A stretch of 64,000 nucleotides of DNA. It comes from Prochlorococcus sp. AG-409-B05 (GTDB taxonomy: Bacteria; Cyanobacteriota; Cyanobacteriia; PCC-6307; Cyanobiaceae). A program made the translations under genes and the position numbers. Below, piece after piece: positions 63,663 through 64,000 of this stretch. Location: NCBI GenBank assembly GCA_003216075.1, contig QCJK01000002.1, positions 62,001-126,000 of the forward strand, in the 5' to 3' direction. Every line of letters starts with the position of its first letter. Within the stretch, counting starts at the first letter, position 1. The notes beneath the pieces are model-generated. The model did no database searches and had not been told where the DNA came from. It saw only the letters and a list, made by a program, of their open reading frames with translations.

Positions 63663-64000
63663 AGTTTAGATTTTTGAAATAATCTTTTTGAATTATATAT
63701 TATAAACCAACAGACAACGCAGGCAAACATCAATAATATAAAGCTGGCAATCATAATAGTTGAACTATAGCCAAAATCCAGATATCTCATTGCATTTAAA
63801 TATGAATACAGGGCAACACTTTCTGTGCTCCCTGCTGGCCCTCCACCTGTCATAACTTGAATAAGATCAAATACTCCGAAGGCTTGGGCCAAACGAAATA
63901 AAACTGCAATAGTGATATATGGTTTTAATAGTGGAAGTGTAATTCTAAAAAATGCTTGTTTAGGCTTTCCACCTTCAAGTCTGAATGCTTCATAGAGATC
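63659..64000 (-). CDS. Sugar-type ABC transporter permease (MalF-like), cut by window edge
   Basis: The frame is open from the window edge, so only the C-terminal 113 or so residues are present. The first visible part reads DLYEAFRLEGGKPKQAFFRI followed by TLPLLKPY, the EAA loop of MalF-type permeases, and continues into GVFDLIQVMTGGGPAGSTESVALYSY. It is the partner of the MalG-like permease downstream. The true start lies beyond 64000. Confidence 0.88.
   Translation of the reverse strand, partial: DLYEAFRLEGGKPKQAFFRITLPLLKPYITIAVLFRLAQAFGVFDLIQVMTGGGPAGSTESVALYSYLNAMRYLDFGYSSTIMIASFILLMFACVVCWFIIYNSKRLFQKSKL

Overview
The window looks like a low-GC marine picocyanobacterial chromosome, almost certainly Prochlorococcus and probably a low-light type (genus confident, ecotype a guess). 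Cyanobacterial markers are petN, psaK, thf1/psb29, CPP1-like, TLP18.3/Psb32-like, DUF3531, DUF3593/DUF2499 and the picocyanobacterial family DUF3104. The start also holds the 5' part of a class II ribonucleotide reductase. I found no intact tRNA or rRNA gene and no CRISPR array.

Layout. Bases 1-25.5 kb are dense core genes: nrdJ (cut by the edge), prfC, hslO, rsmE, a phnD-phnC-phnE-type ABC transporter next to an aspartate-type aminotransferase, a uracil-DNA glycosylase overlapping ispG, a carboxy-terminal processing protease, nadA, a metallophosphoesterase-glycosyltransferase pair, a MidA-like methyltransferase, aroB, purK and, right after purK, the 6S RNA gene (ssaA). Bases 25.5-48.3 kb are a gene-poor, AT-rich accessory region with a small integrative element, a cell-surface/glycan cassette (TPR-SGNH protein and two glycosyltransferases) and many short hypothetical genes. 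Bases 48.4-64 kb return to core: clpS, petN, thf1, clpP, ftsH, a MacB-like permease, pyk, a MazG-like protein, yggT, scpB, ilvA, dxs, psaK, DUF3593-DUF2499 and a sugar-type ABC transporter cut by the right edge.

The main discovery candidate is at 25.48-28.93 kb. The 3' end of the 6S RNA gene occurs twice as a direct repeat (45 bp, one mismatch), 3.4 kb apart. Just inside the right copy is the N-terminal quarter of a tyrosine recombinase. A second 13-bp repeat lies 63 bp inside the left core and 54 bp inside the right core, so in a circularised element the two would flank the joined core like integrase arm sites. I read this as a tycheposon-like element that used the 6S RNA gene, rather than a tRNA gene, as attachment site and carries a TPR-sulfotransferase as cargo. 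The recombinase is truncated, so the element is probably now immobile.

The core genes here serve nucleotide metabolism (nrdJ, purK, MazG-like), MEP isoprenoid synthesis (ispG, dxs), aromatic and branched amino acids (aroB, ilvA), NAD synthesis (nadA), photosystem and cytochrome b6f parts (psaK, petN) with their upkeep (thf1, TPM, ftsH), and proteostasis (clpS, clpP, ftsH, hslO). All calls come from reading the sequence; no database search was run.
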